Positions 60,893 to 64,000 of a stretch of DNA of 64,000 bases are shown piece after piece; the stretch's first letter is position 1; each line of letters opens with the position of its first letter. Source of the stretch: Tenacibaculum pelagium. GTDB taxonomy: Bacteria; Bacteroidota; Bacteroidia; Flavobacteriales; Flavobacteriaceae. Under the pieces are notes generated by a model that saw only the letters and a list, made by a program, of their open reading frames with translations, did no database searches and was not told where the DNA came from. The stretch is taken from NCBI RefSeq assembly GCF_014062345.1, contig NZ_JACGLS010000006.1:1-64000 (forward strand). Reading direction: 5' to 3'. A program made the position numbers and the translations under genes.

Positions 60893-62130
60893 TGGAAGCT
60901 AATCACATAGATCATCTTTTTCGTCATCATAGCGGAAAGATGATCTCTGTTTTAACTCGAATATTCGGGCTTTCGAACCTTGAAATTATCGAAGATGCAA
61001 TACAAGACACTTTTTTAAAAGCCAGCATTCAATGGCGCATTAAACAACCAGATAATCCTGAAGCTTGGTTAACTCAGGCTGCTAAAAATAGAGTATTAGA
61101 TATTTTTAGAAAACTTAAAGCGGAGCAAAAACATTTACCAGAAATTAAAAGCGGAGCCGAAGCCATAGCCATCAACGAACTTTTTCTAGATTCCGAGATT
61201 GAAGATGCTCAATTAAGAATGATTTTTACGGCTTGTCACCCTAGTTTAGAACCAAAAGATAGAATCTCTTTTGCATTAAAAACTATTTCTGGATTTAGTA
61301 CGAAAGAAATCGCTTCTGCTTTACTAATTAAAGAAGAGACTGTTAAAAAAAGATTGTCTAGAGCTAGAAAAACGATTCAAAAAAAAGAATTATCATTTAA
61401 AATTCCGCAAGGAAAACAATTACAATTACGTATTGAGAGTGTTTTAGAAGTTTTGTACCTCATTTTTAACGAAGGCTTTCATTCTAATAAAAAAGAGGTT
61501 TTAATTAGAAAAGAGCTATGTGGTGAAGCTATGCGTTTGTGTAAAAGCTTATTAAAAAATAAGCATACCAGTATTTCTGCTAGCTATGCTTTATTTGCTT
61601 TAATGTGTTTTCACGCTGCGAGATTAGATGCTAAAATTAATATTGAAAATGAGTTGTTAGATTTAAAAAATCAAGATAGAAACAAATGGTCTTTTCCTTT
61701 AATTCAATTAGGAAATGCTATGATGAATAAAGCTGTAGAAAATAATGAGTTTTCTTCTTATCATTATGAAGCTGCTATTATAGCAGAACACATTAAAGCT
61801 CCAAACTTTAAACAAACCGATTGGAATAAAATATTACAATGGTATCAATATTTATATAAATTACAACCTAATAATTCACACTTACTTTCTATGGCAGTAG
61901 TATGTTTACAAAGTGAAAATTATGTGAAAGCTAATTTTTATTTTGAACAAATAAAACCAGAAGATTTAGAACAACGTTCATATTTGTTTTACGGAGCTAA
62001 AGCTGATTATTTCTCAGCTATAAAAAACAAAAAAGAAGCTATAAAATATATTGACATTGCTTTAAAAAAAGTAACAAATGGTTTAGAAAAAGAGTTTTTA
62101 GAGAAAAAGAAACAAAAGCTAATTACTTAA
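60892..62130 (+). CDS. ECF42-type RNA polymerase sigma factor with TPR-like tail
   Basis: A 412-residue sigma factor. Region 2 (about 10-80; LSNLEIIEDAIQDTFLKASIQW, AWLTQAAKNRVLDIFRKL) and region 4 (about 110-165; STKEIASALLIKEETVKKRLSRARK) are followed by a 240-residue C-terminal extension of helices (DUF6596-like, with TPR-like repeats), as in the ECF42 group. This group has no anti-sigma factor; the C-terminal part is thought to control activity. Its target is often the adjacent YCII gene, which overlaps it by one base. It converges with the MOSC gene (8-bp overlap). Confidence 0.92.
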   Translation: MEANHIDHLFRHHSGKMISVLTRIFGLSNLEIIEDAIQDTFLKASIQWRIKQPDNPEAWLTQAAKNRVLDIFRKLKAEQKHLPEIKSGAEAIAINELFLDSEIEDAQLRMIFTACHPSLEPKDRISFALKTISGFSTKEIASALLIKEETVKKRLSRARKTIQKKELSFKIPQGKQLQLRIESVLEVLYLIFNEGFHSNKKEVLIRKELCGEAMRLCKSLLKNKHTSISASYALFALMCFHAARLDAKINIENELLDLKNQDRNKWSFPLIQLGNAMMNKAVENNEFSSYHYEAAIIAEHIKAPNFKQTDWNKILQWYQYLYKLQPNNSHLLSMAVVCLQSENYVKANFYFEQIKPEDLEQRSYLFYGAKADYFSAIKNKKEAIKYIDIALKKVTNGLEKEFLEKKKQKLIT

Positions 62131-62683
62131 TTCCTTTTTCAATTTTCTTAGCAGCATATACCTCTGCAATAGTTAAGTTTTCAGAACACGATTTAATTTG
62201 ATTAAATTCATCGCCAGATTTCACAAAACCAGTTTGTAATACTTTAAAATAAATACCTGGGAAATCTTGTTGCCAAAATTGTTTTACAATTTTCATGTCA
62301 TTAAAACGCACACCTAATTTCATACAAGGCTGTCGAGGTTTAGTTACTTCTAAAACTACTTCGCCAACTTGAAATGTATCTCCAACGTGTATTTTGGTTT
62401 CATCTAAATCGTCAATAGTTAAGTTCTCTCCAAACATTCCATATTGCCAATCTAAATCTGGATACAATTCTTTCCAATAATCGTAATGTTTTAGAGAGTA
62501 TCCATAAACAGCTTGATCTATACCTCCATGATGTTCTCTGTCACAAATAACATCCTCTCTTACATCTTTTGTATCTAAAAAAATAGGTTGATCAACTGAA
62601 AATTTAAAAATACCAGTAGTAATGCTTTTACCTTTCCAATCAATCTTTTTTCGTCCTCCTAAGTTTGTAGATACTATTTTCAT
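62123..62683 (-). CDS. MOSC-domain protein
   Basis: A 186-residue MOSC-family protein (as YiiM). Landmarks are GGIDQAVYGYSLKHYDYW, YGMFGENLTIDDLDE, VGDTFQVGEVVLEVTKPRQPC and the conserved cysteine in QPCMKLGVRF, which is thought to bind a molybdenum cofactor or sulfur. YiiM-like proteins reduce hydroxylated purines. It is encoded 4 bp downstream of the GH3-family gene and probably in one transcript with it. Confidence 0.92.
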   Translation of the reverse strand: MKIVSTNLGGRKKIDWKGKSITTGIFKFSVDQPIFLDTKDVREDVICDREHHGGIDQAVYGYSLKHYDYWKELYPDLDWQYGMFGENLTIDDLDETKIHVGDTFQVGEVVLEVTKPRQPCMKLGVRFNDMKIVKQFWQQDFPGIYFKVLQTGFVKSGDEFNQIKSCSENLTIAEVYAAKKIEKGIK

Positions 62684-62687
62684 AACA

Positions 62688-64000
62688 CTATTCCTTTAAG
62701 AAGTTTTGTAATACATCAGCAATCTTACGATTGTCTGATAACTGAGGAATTTTATTTTGTCCACCAAATTTACCAATTGATTTCATATACTCATGAAATC
62801 CACCTTTTTTAACTTTCCTAATAATAAGCGGACGTAATATTTTACCTTCTAACAAATCAAAATAATATACATTTTGGTTTTGCATTGAAACATCTATTTT
62901 AGATGCTAATTCTTCTAAGTTCTCTGGTTCGTTTTCAAACTCTATAAACCATTCATGGTATGGTAATCCACTTTCAGGATTTACTTGTGGAGCTACTGTA
63001 AACTCACTAACATTTACATCAGTGCCAACAATAGCATCATTCAATGCCTTTTCAACTTCTTTACCAATTACATGTTCACCAAAAGCAGAAATAAAATGCT
63101 TAATTCTTCCTGTAACTTTTATTCTGTAAGGTTTTAATGAGGTAAATTCAACTGTGTCTCCAATATTATATCCCCAAAGACCTGCAGATGTATTTAAAAT
63201 AATTACATAATTCACGCCTACTTGAACATCATTTAAAGAAATTCTTGTTGGGTTTTCATCAAAAAATTCTATTGCTGGTATAAACTCATAAAAAATCCCT
63301 GAATTTAACTGCAATAACATTCCTTTTTCTGTCTGTGAATCTTGATAGGCTATAAACCCTTCTGAAGCTGGATACAATTCAACATAATCTATCTTCTTTC
63401 CAATCAATGCTTCAAACTTATTTTTATACGGTTCAAAGTTCACTCCTCCATACACAAAGAAATTAAAATTCGGAAAAATCTCTGAAATGGTTTTACCTGT
63501 TTTGTCTATCAGTTTTTCAAAATACATTTGTACCCAAGACGGTATTCCGCTAATCACCGTCATATCTTCAGGTAATGTTTCTTCTACAACTTTATCAACC
63601 TTAGTATCCCAATCTTCAATACAATTCGTCTCCCAACTTGGTAAACGATTTTTTAATAAATAGTTAGGTACATAATGCGCAGCAATACCACTTAAACGCC
63701 CTAATTTAACTCCGTTTACATCTTCTAGAACAGGGCTTCCTTGTAAGAAAATCATTTTACCATTAACAAAATTAGCATCACCTGTTTCTGCAATATAAAA
63801 TAACAACGCATTACGTGCAGCTTTTATATGCGTAGGCATAGATTCTTTAGTAATCGGAATGTATTTTGCGCCAGAAGTAGTACCTGAAGTCTTTGCAAAG
63901 TATAAAGGTTTTCCTTTCCAAAGTACATTCTCTTCACCTTCAACAATTCTATCTACATAAGATCGTAAACCTTCATAATCGTTTACAGGAACTCGTTTTT
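62688..64000 (-). CDS. GH3 auxin-responsive promoter family protein, 5'-truncated
   Basis: The frame is open to the right edge, so the N-terminus lies outside the window; at least 437 residues are visible. The ATP-binding motif of the acyl-adenylate family is TSGTTSGAKYIPI, followed by VISGIPSWVQMYFEKL and NFFVYGGVNFEPY; ELYPASEGFIAYQD and LWGYNIGDTVEFTS fit motifs of bacterial GH3-type proteins. In plants GH3 enzymes join amino acids to auxin or jasmonate. In Bacteroidota the substrate is unknown. An internal ATG at 63839 is not the start. It precedes the MOSC gene by 4 bp. Confidence 0.9.
   Translation of the reverse strand, partial: KRVPVNDYEGLRSYVDRIVEGEENVLWKGKPLYFAKTSGTTSGAKYIPITKESMPTHIKAARNALLFYIAETGDANFVNGKMIFLQGSPVLEDVNGVKLGRLSGIAAHYVPNYLLKNRLPSWETNCIEDWDTKVDKVVEETLPEDMTVISGIPSWVQMYFEKLIDKTGKTISEIFPNFNFFVYGGVNFEPYKNKFEALIGKKIDYVELYPASEGFIAYQDSQTEKGMLLQLNSGIFYEFIPAIEFFDENPTRISLNDVQVGVNYVIILNTSAGLWGYNIGDTVEFTSLKPYRIKVTGRIKHFISAFGEHVIGKEVEKALNDAIVGTDVNVSEFTVAPQVNPESGLPYHEWFIEFENEPENLEELASKIDVSMQNQNVYYFDLLEGKILRPLIIRKVKKGGFHEYMKSIGKFGGQNKIPQLSDNRKIADVLQNFLKE

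Overview
The window is a stretch of an AT-rich, chromosomal core-type genome from the Bacteroidota, most probably a marine member of the Flavobacteriaceae (the gene mix resembles Tenacibaculum or Polaribacter, but genus is a guess). Signs of this are the C-terminal type IX secretion (T9SS) sorting domain at the left edge, two CarboxypepD_reg-type TonB-dependent receptors, atpDC placed without the rest of the ATP synthase genes, a 97-residue AtpC, OmpA with thrombospondin type 3 repeats, several TTG/GTG starts, and many promoters of the Bacteroidota form TTTG-N19/20-TAnnTTTG. I see no insertion sequence, prophage, CRISPR array or rRNA operon.

Layout. 1-2104: the end of a secreted T9SS protein and a convergent universal stress protein. 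2170-6990: rimP-nusA-infB translation/transcription operon behind a near-consensus promoter and a terminator-like leader hairpin. 7018-11543: a small lipoprotein, then a minus-strand TonB receptor followed by a lipoprotein with beta-helix-like composition. 11754-18810: a metal-uptake island. A TonB receptor and a DtxR/TroR-type repressor with TroABCD-type ABC transporter diverge from a perfect 38-bp palindrome that overlaps both promoters. 18863-27096: AddA-like helicase-nuclease, kbl, OmpA, atpDC and tatA. 27100-30108: O-methyltransferase and a four-gene ECF sigma operon with a zinc-binding anti-sigma candidate. 30276-34078: panB, a small MreB-like protein, a 2-hydroxyacid dehydrogenase and small metabolic or envelope genes.

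34120-43395 holds a JmjC-like cupin, biotin genes (bioB, and bioF-DUF2007-bioD-bioA), a flotillin/NfeD pair and a ketoacyl synthase that may serve biotin precursor synthesis. Two tandem tRNA-Asn genes follow, then sucAB (2-oxoglutarate dehydrogenase E1 and E2). 47934-50515 is a small three-gene block (secreted DinB-like protein, AraC regulator, SnoaL lipoprotein) bracketed by two near-identical terminators, which suggests an accessory insertion. 50558-57333 has small enzymes, a umuC-umuD mutagenesis pair in reversed order, an Lrp regulator, HupE/UreJ-like protein, dCMP deaminase and a C-terminal processing protease. 57448-60392 is a second ECF module (sigma, membrane anti-sigma with HEAT-like repeats, two DUF4097-like exported proteins). 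60545-62130 is an ECF42-type sigma with its YCII partner. The window ends with a MOSC protein and a GH3-family protein cut by the edge.

The strongest candidates for new biology are the metal-uptake regulon with DtxR-like tails on both permeases, the mini-MreB protein, the two contrasting zinc anti-sigma modules, the rimP leader hairpin and the terminator-bracketed cassette. Function calls rest on motif recognition by eye; no database search was run.
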